Position numbers and translations under genes: made by a program. Below the pieces are notes generated by a model, which worked only from the letters and a program-made list of their open reading frames with translations, was not told where the DNA came from and made no database searches. 64,000 nt of DNA from Dendrolimus kikuchii (taxonomy: Eukaryota; Arthropoda; Insecta; Lepidoptera; Lasiocampidae), in NCBI GenBank assembly GCA_019925095.2, contig CM034389.1, positions 26,524,935-26,588,934 of the forward strand, in the 5' to 3' direction. This document shows positions 1-11,654 of this stretch, in pieces. Position 1 is the first letter of the stretch. Every line of letters begins with the position of its first letter.

Positions 1-2729
1 CTTTGTGTAGTCCTAAATACTTTATCGGCTTCTTCTTATTTTATTGTAAATTTAAAAGCCAAGCCAAGGCTATTTGTGGTTCTGACAGACATGTTAAGGG
101 TTTTAAAACTGCTGTTCAGAATTTGAGATCAATAAACTCATAGACACCAATGTTTATCAAAACAGAAGTTCTATTAATATGTTTACAAATTATCATAGAA
201 AATAAATTTCAATGGCCAAATACTACCCGTAAGCAATTCCTATAAAGTGTCATAGGAGAACACGAATTCTAATTCCGTGTTTTGTGTTTAAGGATTTTTA
301 GTATTTGGCCAAGACTAGTTCTATACTATTCTGAACAGCAAAAATTCTATTGAAATCCATTAAAATTATAGATTCATCGTAATTAGAATCGATAGTATAC
401 GGTCTCGGTCTCTGTGTTGTTTCACACCTCTCTAACTACCCCTTACTGAGTGTTACATTGTGTACATTGTTTACATGTTTTCAGTGAGTTTGTGAATGGA
501 CATTTAACATACAGAAAATTGACATGGAAGCAAAACTTACACACATATAAAACATTGTGATTGGTTTGATCTGTGAAATTTTTAAATTGAAACTTTTTTC
601 TGCTTTTATTTAAGAACCACCAACCATATTGATTCTGTACAAATTTAAACGTTCGACCTATTTAAATTGTTAATAATATTTTATTGCGGCCTTGTGGATT
701 ATGATTTTACAATTTACTCTATAAACTTTATAAACATAAAAACTCAAGTTGAATTAGATGTTTACAAAGACGAAAAATTCAAACATACGGACGATTAGCT
801 CAAAAAATACCAATGAATTAGTATGATATCAATGTAAACAGTGCAATTTAACACAGCAGAAATAAAAGTATCCTATGCATTTATGCATATTGTGCCAAAT
901 TCGAGCAGACATATTATGCTATTACATATTATGCTCCCAATAAACAGACTATTGTCTGTCGAAAGTAAGATTTATTCGTGTTTATTCTTCTGTTATACAT
1001 CAATTCATAATTACATAATAGTATTATTCCGGTAAAAAATATTGCGGGATCTGTAAATACAGAATTATACAGTGGAAGACTTAAAACTAAAATCATAGGC
1101 TTGATACATAATGTTATCCATTGTTATGAATGAATGAAATTGTATAAACCTTTAGGATAGATAGATCTCTTAGAATGGCTTGCAGACATGTTGATGTATC
1201 TTGAAATTTCACATCAGCCATTTTTCTTAAAACTTCCGGGACTCGTGCTTTTCTTTAACTGTTTGGGATGTATCATTGTAAATATACGGAATGATTTCAA
1301 CCAACTGTGAAATAAATTCGTAATGAGGTCAACCGTATTCGTTTAACATTTTTCGAGATAGGAATTGTGTATCGACGTTTTATATATTTCTTCCGCTAGT
1401 TTCGCATCAGTGACATTGCCAACTCATTGCATATTATGTGTAAATCTTTAAACTCTATCTAATGTCGGCATTTTGCAACATCGTTCTTCAGGTGCTGTAA
1501 TTTTGAAGACTGGTATCGGACTTTTTCTTTAGAAATTGATCGATTATTTTCGATATTTCACGTCCCAATACCCAGCTAGAGATTAATCAGTCAATCAATC
1601 CCGCTGCATAGGCGCTTCGCGTCCTTGCCCCACTGCCGTGCCAACTCGCAGACGCATTTAGCTCCAAGCCTGACACCCTACAAACTTTCTTCGAACTAGA
1701 ATCAATCAGTTGTCAACTATATGCCCCTCTAATAAGATATAAATTGACTGCAACGTTATCCTGGCAATGTTATATTTTGGCTAAGTTCTTTTTCCGATTA
1801 TGCAAGGGATTATAGGTCGTAGTTTAATAGTAATAAGGATGAAAAATTCAGAACGATAGGGTGTAAACATGAAGGAACGCGGAGCTGACCGTCGGTCTTT
1901 CTTGAAGTGACATTTAATGTTTCTTTCTGAATCGGTCGCTGTATTTGTTGCAGTGACAGCATCTGATTAATAAGTCTGTCTCTGAAGTATTTAAACTAAA
2001 GATACTTTTATTTATATTATTTCATAAATCGCATAGAATAAATGTTTCATATTTGTTCCAAGTTTCAACCACATAGCGGTTAGTTCGAAGTTCTTGACCA
2101 GTTCTAAACTCCACGTCTTGTTATTTATCTGACGGACCGTACTTGACACTAAAGACACCGGTTTGAAATCGAAATATATGTAGGTATAAGTATATCATAA
2201 ACTGTAGACGTGAAATTCTAAGAAGCTTCAAGATGTAATATATTGAGTTTTGTGTTACCACTGTTAACAACAAAAATGCAAGTATAAATTGGTCATTTAA
2301 ATTTGACTCTACCGTTATAGTTATTTGCTAACGCGAAGAAAATAATAAATTACGAACGTAGCGATTTCCCTAAGATTTTCATCGTCGTTTGATCTTCCAA
2401 TATAAATGCCCCAGCGCAATGTCTGGTTCCTTCAATAAATTGCTCAGCTAGCCACGTGTATCCTATTTATAATTTTCATTCAATAATTCATTCTGAAAAC
2501 AAACTGATCACTAGCTCACGTTTATGCAGGCGTTGGTACAGTCAATAATTTGAATTCCAAAACATTGATTGTTTATTTACCAAACTTTAAAAGTCCCAAC
2601 GGTACAAACCTTTGAAAAATGTTATACAATAATCATAAAATTATGAATACACTTATGACATCAGTATGGATGACGCAGCTGGTGTCAGTAGACTGTGACT
2701 TATACTTACTTATACTATGATAAAATAGC
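1..2729. other. AT-rich DNA, no gene recognised
   Basis: No long open frame, splice-bounded exon or recognisable repeat was found. A GC-richer patch near 1590-1690 has no coding pattern that I can support. Confidence 0.5.
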
Positions 2730-2841
2730 AGACATTTTGAATAAAGGTCAAATAGTGAGCACTTCAAAGGGACGTGCAGGTATGAAGAGATTATTGAAAG
2801 TAGACGAAGTAAAGATCTGTGGAAGATCCACTTATCCCTAT
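2730..2841 (+). mobile_element. LINE family K 3' coding remnant
   Basis: The + strand reads as a short piece resembling ILNKGQIVSTSKG, then GMKRLLKVDEVK, then GRSTYPY. This parallels the C-terminal tail of the larger family K copy at 43185-43612 (ILKKGQIKNSLNK, MKRFMKVDAAK, WRSIVSAYPNG). It is a small, old reverse-transcriptase C-terminus fragment and not a gene. Homology is judged by eye. Confidence 0.5.
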
Positions 2842-3625
2842 TTAAATGAATAATACATTATTGAAATATTTATTTAATTATGGAAACCCTACATGTAATA
2901 AATAATTATCATTATTATTAGACAGCCACTGACAGCTTTTCGCGAATACTATATTGACTGAATAACATGCAGACATACAGTAGACCGTGAAAATGGTCCT
3001 TGAAAAATTAATGTCTCAGGCACTGTTTAGTCCCCGAAATACTGATCCCCAGTGGTTCAATATTATACCACTACTTATATAATAACGTATTCGATTAACT
3101 CAGACCATTCGTCAGACCAACTGTGTGTAGACAGTAAAATGTCAGAGAGGCGGACGGAGTACGAATCGATGTCATGAATCATTGGATAATGTGTACAGGG
3201 AAATTAACTCAATCAAAAATAAATATCGCATGAAAATGTCTTGAAATAATAAAAACTTAATTATCTATGAGGCAGGATTTGCAATATCTTCAAGATACTT
3301 GAGTTTTTGCTTTTTGAAAAGTAATATGAAAAATTTCTAGTATTCATTTCACTTAATATATTTGAGCAGTTTGGGGTGGAAACTTTGGAACCGTGAGCGC
3401 CAAGTGCCAATATACTATTTATAAATATGACTGGTCGAAGTCACAGGCGATAGGAAGGCTGGCTTATCTCGCCGGCCTTTGCATTCAGCGAGGTAGCTAC
3501 CAATCTTTCAGACACACTGCCCTGTAACAGAGGTCTGGTGGTGTGGTACTGATTTAGAATTAGTTTCATTTGCTAAGTAATCTTTAGATTATACCATGGG
3601 AATAGAATAATATTCTTTTTCCAGT
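2842..3625. other. Non-coding DNA upstream of exon candidate
   Basis: Nothing recognisable apart from a GC-rich patch at about 3385-3545. The last 20 bases are a convincing pyrimidine tract plus AG (ttctttttccag), the possible 3' splice site for the next feature. Confidence 0.4.
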
Positions 3626-4080
3626 ACTATTTTTATTCTTTGTTTATACATAGATTTAAGCCAGTATTAGATGCTTCATTGCTGTCTTACAATTTGGATG
3701 TATCAACAAGTGATCCATATAAATATAAATTTGAATCCTTCAATGTCATTGAATACCATAGCGTACTTTCAGTTCGGTACCTTTCAGCCAATTGTATCAA
3801 TTTATTTGATCTGTCTACCATCAGCTTTATATTCCTCCTTTTAATTGTCTTCATCATAATTAAAGAAATCTATACTAAACTGCAAACGGCATCTAACAAA
3901 TTTAGTAAGATCGCCTGTTTCACACTGTCCAAGACATTGATTGCCTACTATGACTCAAAAGAGGAGACGTATTTATTGAAACGCGCCGTAGGAGGATCTA
4001 ATAATAAACGTAGCTATTTCAAGTTCATACGCATCAAAATATTAGTATTCTTTACTCTCCACAAAATTGTCTTTTCGTAA
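3626..4080 (+). CDS. Candidate 3' terminal exon, unidentified membrane protein
   Basis: Directly after the splice-acceptor-like ttctttttccag, the frame stays open for about 151 codons, starting YYFYSLFIHRF, to a TAA at 4078-4080. This is long for DNA of this base composition. There is no start codon at the boundary, so it would be a last coding exon and not a whole gene. The protein has one strongly hydrophobic stretch (residues about 66-85, ISFIFLLLIVFIII) followed by a basic, lysine-rich tail, as in the cytosolic tail of a membrane protein. I do not recognise the family. Upstream exons would lie before the window or in its first 3.6 kb; none was found. It could also be a chance frame or a pseudogene. 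Confidence 0.35.
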
Positions 4081-4680
4081 TTCATACAAAAGGAATGTAC
4101 TCGTCATCCAGGTGTTAAGTCCCCGTTGATCCCGGAGAATTCGCTTCAGACCCTAGGGTTCGTGTCCCAACTTCAAAACTATTATTTTCTAGAGTTTCGT
4201 GGTGAATGGAGAAAAAGTATGTTTATATGTCACTGTTATTTTATCGAGTAATGCTATCAATCACAATGGTGCTAGTTTTAAGATGATAAACTATATTAAA
4301 TATGAATTTGTTGGGGGTTTCGAGTTTACACAATGAATTTAATAATGAGAAAATTATCAGGGGAGCTTATTCGGACCAGCACATTCTGAAAATATGAGTT
4401 TTAGAATTCTTGTTTCTCTGTTGAGCATCACGTCACACTACTGAACAGATTTTAATGAAACTCGACACATAGTTAGTTTATGTCCTGGAACAACACTTAG
4501 AATACTTTTTAACCCGATAAATAACGTCGTTTCTGTGGCATAGGCAAATATAGCCGAAAAGACGACGGTGTGGTCGCCTTTTTCGGTTTTGAAATTCATT
4601 AACAAAGACGTCTACATGGAAACACGACCAAATTTTCGCTAGCAGTACTAGCATGACTCTAAATTCCAAGTTTCGCGTGA
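4081..4680. other. Non-coding DNA
   Basis: Nothing recognised. If 3626-4080 is a terminal exon, this would begin with its 3' UTR, but no clear AATAAA close to the stop was seen. Confidence 0.4.
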
Positions 4681-4906
4681 AGCAAGTGGTGTCTATATGT
4701 AGTATTTAAAATTGGGATCACACGGGGTTACATTTCTTTCAACTTCGACAGGAATTGGGCTAAGAAATCTATCTGATTCGGCTCGAAGGACCAATGTAAC
4801 GGACGGTGCCACATCGCACCCTCATTTACCGTCTTTCATAATGAATCCTGAAATCGATACGGTGTTGCCAAAAATATTCTGTTTCCATTTGTAGCAAGTG
4901 GTGACT
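4681..4906. repeat. Segment flanked by 14-bp direct repeats
   Basis: AGCAAGTGGTGTCT at 4681-4694 recurs as AGCAAGTGGTGACT at 4893-4906, with one mismatch. This resembles a TSD around a roughly 200-bp insert. The insert has no recognisable tail, TIR or coding content. Confidence 0.4.
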
Positions 4907-4984
4907 CTTAGAATAATGGAACTTACATTTTTTTTTTAGTAAATGACGTTTATAATTGATTATTGAATGACGTTTATAATTTTA

Positions 4985-5296
4985 TCCGTGCAGGAACGGA
5001 GAAAGAATACAATTTCCTGCGGCCGGGCAGCCTGTCGTAAGAGACGACAAAACAACCTACAGCCAGGTGGTAGGGCATTTGCCCAACTGGATGGCTACCA
5101 CCCCTGGTCTGAAGTATGTCGCCATAACAACCTTGAGTTGTGTTCTGGCATTAGTGACCAGGTTCCAGTCTCCCTTAAAAGAGCAGCAGCGCATTTATAG
5201 CACCTTTGGTGTTGCAAATGTCCATAGGCGATGGTAACCACTGTCCATCAAGTGAGACGTCTGCCTGTCTGTTGAACTCCTGAAATAAAAAATAAA
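4985..5296 (+). mobile_element. SINE-like family A, full-length copy
   Basis: Starts with the family 5' end CCGTGCAGGAACGGAG and ends CTGTTGAACTCCTG followed by an A-rich AAATAAAAAATAAAA tail. The 5' end contains a small inverted repeat (GCAGGAA / TTCCTGC). Just upstream, AATGACGTTTATAATT occurs twice (4942-4957, 4965-4980). Open frames inside are repeat artefacts. Confidence 0.8.
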
Positions 5297-5892
5297 AAAA
5301 TATTTAATATTATTCAAAATGATAATATAATAAATATTTTCGCATAATTAAAAAAGTTACTTATTATAAAAGTTGTAATGATTGAATCCATTTATTTTTT
5401 TCCCACTTCCATCCAATTTAAAAGACAGATATGAACTGTCTAATCAGTTTTATGCTACTATAAGTCGAACGCCCTCTAAAATTTTTTCGAAGAAACTACC
5501 GCAATACACTCTTTACATTATTACATCATTTCGTATCCCACGGGCATTGACTTCATTTCGTTACTTAAATCAGCTGTTACCTCATCAATTTGTTTCATGA
5601 GCTTTTATTTTTAGTCGAGACCGGACATACGACATTTTTATACGACAATCGATGGACGAAGGTCTCATTTCTCACATTCCTCTCCTATTACTGACCTTTC
5701 CTTGGCACTTTTCTTAGCAACAAGGTCTTGGCGAATATTAAGAGTAATTTTAAATGTAAATTAGCTCTTCTAGTTTGATTTTTAACAAAACGCATAAATC
5801 TTATACAACTGTAACAGCTGGTGGAAAATTAACAATACAAAAAGTTCACTGATTTTTTTTAAAATAACGTTAACGGGTCCCCAAATTGTTAC
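5297..5892. other. AT-rich DNA
   Basis: No gene or repeat recognised. A short (AAT)n run at about 5895 leads into the next repeat. Confidence 0.4.
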
Positions 5893-6440
5893 AAATAATA
5901 ATAATAAGTCTACCCGCATGGGAGCTTTGTGGCGAAGCCTTGGGTAAGTAGCGACATCTCGGACCCGACTTTGGGGGGCCAAGGCAAGGCAAGGCCTCTG
6001 TGCTTGCCTCAGCCAGCCGGCCCGGAGCGGGGATCGCTAGAGCTAAGGCTTAAGCTCCAAGGGTAGAAGAGATAAATGGTATAACATCGGAAGTAGCTTC
6101 AGTGAACCTGCAGCGCACCTGTCCACACCCCTTATCCACTCACACCCATATTGCTTCTCGCCGATCTTATAAGGCATTTTAGGGGTCCAAGTAGTGAGTG
6201 GCGAGTCATCGTCTGCCCGTTTTTATCATGTTCCTTGAACATTACGACCGGCAGACGCCGTAGTCCCCGATCCGTAGTTCCACTAGCAGTTCATGCAAAT
6301 AGCCCGGAACCTTTTGTTCTCATTTCCTACAATATTCCTTCTCTAACCGGGACTTGTCCGCCGGTCAGTGTCACACCACATTTAGATTAAATTTGTCAAG
6401 GGGCCATGGCCCACGCAAGTCCTCCAAAAATCATGCCAGG
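5893..6440 (+). mobile_element. Interspersed repeat D, copy 1
   Basis: Matches the reverse complement of 59856-60466 over almost its full length. Shared landmarks are the GGGAGCTTTGTGGCGAAGCC end, the CACTCACACCCATATTG block, the GGCAGACGCCGTAGTCCC block and GGTCAGTGTCAC. Compared with copy 2 it lacks a stretch near its far end (about 6400). It is GC-richer than its surroundings. It is probably the 3' part of a LINE, but no coding motif was identified. Confidence 0.65.
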
Positions 6441-7478
6441 ATTCTAACGTGATTTAACGTGGTTAGAGTGGGATTCAAATGTCTCAATTAGCCATTAGGT
6501 CACTCCAACAAAAACACTCCCTGTCAGAAAGATTACCTAAAAGATCTTGTTGAAATCGATTTTCATTTTCGTTGTAAATACTTTTTAAGCTAAACTTATT
6601 ATCTTGAGGATTTACTTTCTCGTCATTCATCTGTCTGGTAACCTATTTATTTAGATTAAAAGTTACTAAAGGCGCTCTTACGATTTTCTAAAAAATAACT
6701 ATCTGGATTATATATTTAACTGCCATCAGCGTATCAGTAATTTTTGGGAACATTCGCTGCCACACAGGCAGATTGATATACTGAGAGACATACGGCTATG
6801 AAGATTTTATAAGTTTTATTGTAAATATAAACACGAGTAATTCAGTTTTCATTATGCTATTCTTCTATAAATGGACTCAACTAAAGGCAATAATAACTTG
6901 ATTTGGCTTTGTGGATCTCGTTCAAAAGTTATCTTATTTCGAACGTTAGTGTTAAAAGTAGCAAACTTTTCAAAGCAACTTGTGGTCCGTTAAAACCAGG
7001 CGGGATATCAATATAAAGCTTAATCACGTCATGTCACTGAAATCGTGCTCCAGTCGTTAATCCCGCGTCGCTTCATTGAAACCTTGGATTAATTTTAGAT
7101 TTTCTTCATTAGACTTTAATATAAGTTGTTACATGCGCTGTGGCGTCATAATTTTCACATGCATCTGGTTTAGATATTCCAAGTTTCGTCAATTTTAAAA
7201 GAAAGCATTATTATAATCATATGATTATTGTTATCGAATTTTAGGTTAGTCTGTGAATTAATATTAAAATTTTGAGTACTAGGGTCAAAACATGCCCGGA
7301 ATGAATGGACTCTAACAATAAATATAGCTGTGTTCATTAGGTAATCTTATTTACTTAATGAATTAGTTATACAACATTATCATTTATTAAAATGGTTGTT
7401 TTTTAAAAACATTTATAATATAATAACATAATAGTTATTAGCTAATTCAATTTCACTACTTAACTCAGTCCTCTTTAT
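6441..7478. other. AT-rich DNA
   Basis: Nothing recognised. It ends with ctctttatttcag (7467-7479), a good-looking splice acceptor, but the sequence after it is quickly replaced by a family A insertion and no exon can be supported. Confidence 0.4.
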
Positions 7479-7550
7479 TTCAGAGAAATGGATAGTATAG
7501 GTACCCCATACAAGCTTTTCTTTAGAAGCACCTACAAGCTATGTACCTAC

Positions 7551-7865
7551 TTTTTTTATCGCATCAGTTCAGCATACAGACAGACGGCCCACCTAATGGA
7601 AATTGGTTCCAATGCCTATGGACATTTGCAACACCAAAAGTGCTACAAATCCGTTGCTGTTCTCTTAAGGGATACTGGAACCTGGCAGGAACTAATGCCG
7701 GAACACAACTCAAGGTTGTTATGGCGGCATATTCTAGACCAGGGGCGGTAGCCATCCACTCGAGCAAACACCCCCTACCACATGACTGTGGGTTGTTTTG
7801 TCGCCTCTTACGACAGGCTGCCCGGCCGCAAGAAATTGCATTCTTTCTCCATTCCTGCATGGATA
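7551..7865 (-). mobile_element. SINE-like family A, full-length copy
   Basis: Minus orientation. T-rich tail at 7551-7560, then the family 3' end, and the family 5' end (cattcctgcatggat) at 7851-7865. Both strands carry open frames of about 100 codons that occur in every family A copy and are not genes. Confidence 0.75.
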
Positions 7866-8883
7866 TAGATGAAGATGCTTTGCTCACATACTCATTTGTA
7901 ACTACTTCAAAATTCTAACATCACAAAGATTTCCACAATTAATATGTCTTATTAGCACTTCATTAAATACTTGTTGTTTATCTATTTTCCTCACTTCAGT
8001 TTATACATTTATTAGTACAACAAATATAAACAAGTCTAGTTGTAAATTAATAGCTTGCGTGTTCAAATTATTATCTGAAACTCCCTTAATCATTTATGCC
8101 AATTTTATTGTCTTAACGTCCGACACATCACGATCGTAACAAGTTCAAGTAGACAGTTTGGCATGCATCCGTTGGCAGTACAGGGCCGTTGCGCCACAAG
8201 TTGCAGAATGCAATGGGCGGGAATAGAAATAATTTACTAAGGAATTGGGTGCATACAGGTGGTCGGGAATTTGCCAAAATGCAAATTTGTCATGATTAGT
8301 TATAGGTGCAAAGCGTCTGATTTATCGTAGACAACATTACATTTGGCGCAGCTACTTACATTAGCAGGAAATATAGTGCTCTGCCGGGTTGGTCTTCCAT
8401 ATTTTGAATCTTCCACTGATCTAATACCTACTTCTTACTATTATTAACTACTCAATATAAAAATTAATGCTTGTGTATTCGTTTCCTATGCGTTTACGTA
8501 TCGTTCATCAGATCAATTGAATATTTATACAGTTGTTGTTGGCATTTGTGTGAAGGTTTCTGAGATGAATCAATGACAATATAATATGACGTGCGAAAAA
8601 TACGTTTAGTAAAAAAAGGCATTTATTGCAACACATGCTGGGCTAGTAGCTACAAGTGATTCTTTCGGTATTTAAATATGTTGGGTTTTCTTTTGTATTG
8701 TATGTATAGTTATAGTTAGGTAACGCTTATTGCTCACTTTTTCTTTAGAAAATAATTATGCTAATGTCTTAATTATATGTCCGGTAAATTTTCCAGCTTT
8801 CTCAGAGAGCTTGTGAATATATAATATGCATACAAAGCAAGTTGAAGAATGCCTTGTGGCACTGCTTTCAAGTCATTTAGGCT
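7866..8883. other. Non-coding DNA; possible 3' UTR of minus-strand exon
   Basis: On the minus strand a canonical AATAAA (8627-8622) lies about 260 nt beyond the stop of the candidate exon at 8884-9158, a plausible 3' UTR. No other feature was recognised. Confidence 0.35.
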
Positions 8884-9158
8884 TTAGCTTTCAGACTTGG
8901 TTTTGTCTGAACGATTGTCATTTTTAGTATTCTTCTTCCAGGGTAGCGGATATTGTTCTTTCTGCTTAACTATTTGCGGGATCTCGATTGTTAGTCCATC
9001 TGTATGACTTGAACATTTTTCATTATCTGTGATGCCCAATCTTTTTGGGATAACTATATCGGCAAAACTTCCAGTGATAGTCTTCAGGCGCATAAAGTGA
9101 TGATTGCCGCGAGTATGATTCCGGAGTTTATCCGCTACCTCACGAAGCACGAGCCTCG
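8884..9158 (-). CDS. Candidate 3' terminal exon, unidentified protein
   Basis: A minus-strand frame of about 91 codons runs from an AG acceptor (cacttaag, AG at 9160-9159) to a TAA at 8886-8884. The encoded piece begins RLVLREVADKLRNHTRG and is rich in charged residues, ending in a K/N/S-rich tail (KKNTKNDNRSDKTKSES). Base composition is more coding-like than the flanks, and an AATAAA lies about 260 nt downstream. It is not recognised. The acceptor has a poor pyrimidine tract, and upstream exons (higher coordinates, minus strand) were not found. A retropseudogene or chance frame remains possible. Confidence 0.35.
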
Positions 9159-9833
9159 CTTAAGTGAGCATATTATGAACATGATGATCAGCATCATCTC
9201 CGTAACGTTGATCTCTTAACAGTACTACCCTAGATATTTAAAATAAAAAAAAATATATGTTACTGTGAGAGTGAGTTCAAAAAACCCATTTCTTATTTTA
9301 TTCAGTATATTATATATCACATTTTAATGCGTTGTACTGAAATTATCAAACTTTGACGTCAAACCACTGAGTATATTTAATTCTGACAGAATCGGCGTAT
9401 CTGAGAAAATATTTTGCACTAATATTAAAATAGCGTCACTAAACGAAATTCGCGTTTAACGGCGATTCATACTAGCCAGAAAACACTTAAAAATAAACTG
9501 ATATTTTATTTAATAGCAATATTCACTGTATTTATATGCACTAGAAAAATGAAAATAAGCAATGGAATAACAAAAACAAATAAATATTATGACATTTTTT
9601 TACATAATGTTGCAGGTGTAGATCTACTTTCTACAATAATCAGTATTATAAATGACAAAGTATTATAAAAAACAGAAAGTATTAAAGCATTTAAATAACA
9701 AACCCTAAGATATAGATAACTAAAAGTGTGACAAGTGTACAGTGAAGTGTTGTTACAAGTGCCGTGAAGTAAAACTATACACCAGAATAAATCAAAAACC
9801 ACTAACAAAAAGTGTAACAAACAAACATACACA
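9159..9833. other. 5' flank and probable 5' UTR of the 9834 gene
   Basis: AT-rich and without repeats. The last roughly 100 nt before the ATG are purine/A-rich (ACAAACATACACAATGG), as is usual for insect start contexts. No TATA box or initiator can be fixed with confidence. Confidence 0.35.
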
Positions 9834-9879
9834 ATGGACACCGAACACGTTACAGACATCATGACTACAGAAGCGTTAG
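9834..9879 (+). CDS. Candidate first coding exon, unidentified host gene
   Basis: An ATG in a good insect context (ACACAATGG) opens a 46-nt frame encoding MDTEHVTDIMTTEAL plus one base. It ends at an AG|GTCAGT donor (GT at 9880-9881), giving phase 1. Joining it to the AG acceptor at 11145-11146 keeps the frame exactly (46 + 179 nt = 75 codons) and completes an aspartate codon at the junction. Because the phase match is independent of each signal on its own, I treat both as exons of one gene. The 1267-nt intron contains no recognised repeat. The product is not recognised; the N-terminus is acidic and shows no signal peptide. Confidence 0.5.
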
Positions 9880-11146
9880 GTCAGTGTTTTTAGTAGATTA
9901 TAATAACGAGCTATGATTAACTATTTAAAACGAATATACACTCTCTATGGAAATACTCAAGTTGAGCAAGCAAAATCAATGACAGCTCACATTTAAAAAT
10001 TAAATGTTTTTCCAACATTCACGTAAAGACCGGCAAGACTCTCTGCGCCGCATTTTATTGCTAATCGTAGCTGAGTTCAGATGGCTACGTATAAACGGTT
10101 TCCATACAAAATCAGTTTTGTTTATTCTTGCAGATCACCTAAAGATATCATAAAGTTTGGCTATAGAAATAATAAAAATTAAAGCTAGATATCTATCTAT
10201 TTGTAAGTTTTACACTTTAATTTATTAAATCGATTAACAATTATGAGTTTATATGTGATCTACAATTTTCTGACTTTTGATCTATTTTATGAGAATTGTT
10301 TATTTCTGTATGGTTTTATAATCGTTATTCTTAATAGAGGTTGTAGATATGTTCAAATATACATTAGATTTTTGTGATATTATCCAAAAGCTACAGCGGA
10401 CTAGTAGCCAGTAGATAGGCAAATTACGTTCTACATTCTAATTTTGCTAACTTGGTGTATGTACAAGTTTTAATGTTGTCTCATAACCCTTCGTATTTTA
10501 TTTAAATCTCGTCTTTTACAGTAGTGATCATAGTGAATAATAAACAATATTCTATTCTCACACTATTCTTTACAAAACACTTCTGTAGTTGGTAGAATTT
10601 TAAACACATACACAATACATAAGTAGTTTGCCATTAGCTGTACATTAGCTAACATTCTTGTGCTGACTTCCATGTAAACATTGTTAATTGTTTTGTTTCC
10701 CTTTCCTATCGCTTCAATAACATCTTGAGATCAAATAACTGATTTTGTTTCTTGATTAACATGTACAGTATTTTTAGGTTGAGTTGGAATATTCTCTTTC
10801 ATTTTCATCAGCACTGGTTTGAGTTGGAACCTTCTCGAACTGACAATTTGGTTTATTTCGTATCAATGTTACCGTAAGGCTAAGTCTTCCAGCTGATTGT
10901 CAGTCATTTTAAAAGATTTTTATTTATAATAAGATTTAGTTATTAAAGAATTTGAAATACTTATCTAATTATTCAGTCTGTTGTTACTTTGACATGCTTA
11001 GTCTTCATATTGGTTTAGTCCGATACTGAATTCTTCCTTTCATGCAATATCTATTTTGTTTAAGTTACTTTTGATGCGTCAATTACTTTCGAACTACATA
11101 TAGTACTATTTATCATTTTTTATTAAAAGTATTCAACTCAAGCCAG
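9880..11146 (+). other. Putative first intron
   Basis: Begins GTCAGT and ends caagccag. AT-rich, with no repeats or other exons seen. Confidence 0.45.
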
Positions 11147-11325
11147 ATATCATTCCTATTAATGTACACGTTACCAATGCCCGTGTAAGTGATTGTGCGT
11201 ATGGTGGTCGGTGCACAGAGTTCGGGGAGTGGTTGAGCCGTGTCGCGGTGCCCGCTTTGGTGCGCAAGCGCAGACGGCTCAGCGAAGCGAGGGCGAGGGC
11301 GTTGACGCTGCAGCTCAACATGGAG
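11147..11325 (+). CDS. Candidate second coding exon, unidentified host gene
   Basis: A sharply GC-rich island (11180-11325) in AT-rich surroundings with an open frame and a strong donor (GAG|GTGAGT, GT at 11326). Read from the acceptor at 11145-11146, it continues the frame of the exon at 9834-9879. It encodes roughly 60 residues: DIIPINVHVTNARVSD, then a short Cys motif (CAYGGRC), then TEFGEWLSRVAVP, then a strongly basic run (VRKRRR), then LSEARARALTLQLNME. The exon ends in phase 0. The last part looks helical and Arg/Ala/Leu-rich. I do not recognise the family, so no function is assigned. The next exon was not found in the remaining window, where the sequence becomes repeat-dominated, as expected of a long intron. 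Confidence 0.55.
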
Positions 11326-11654
11326 GTGAGTTTATGTTGTTCAACTTTCACAATTCGCTGATATTTATTTCATACCAAAGCCTTAGAAGCTTTCTACGCC
11401 TGGCTTGCTACGACGGTTCCTAAATCAACGCAAATTCTTGTAATGTCCAAACTTTTGTTAGTTTTTGGATAACGATTCTGCGTCTTATTCTGAGGAGTTA
11501 GAGTCGACAGCGGTCCTGGAAGCATTTACTGCTTCGACAATGTTCACATGTTTTTATTTGTTGGTATTGTTATGCCGATGAATATAAATCCTTAGAAAAC
11601 CTGAATAAATCATATGCGAAACCTAATCCGTTTTGGATAAGAGTGAAAAGTTAA
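11326..11654 (+). other. Putative start of second intron
   Basis: Begins GTGAGT. AT-rich, nothing else recognised. Confidence 0.4.

Noticed and set aside
7467..7500. Strong splice acceptor ctctttatttcag followed by an ATG
   Set aside because: The following open frame runs straight into a family A insertion and no donor or conserved frame could be supported.
7541..7918. 125-codon open frame and its 107-codon antisense partner
   Set aside because: Both lie in a family A repeat; equivalent frames appear in every copy.
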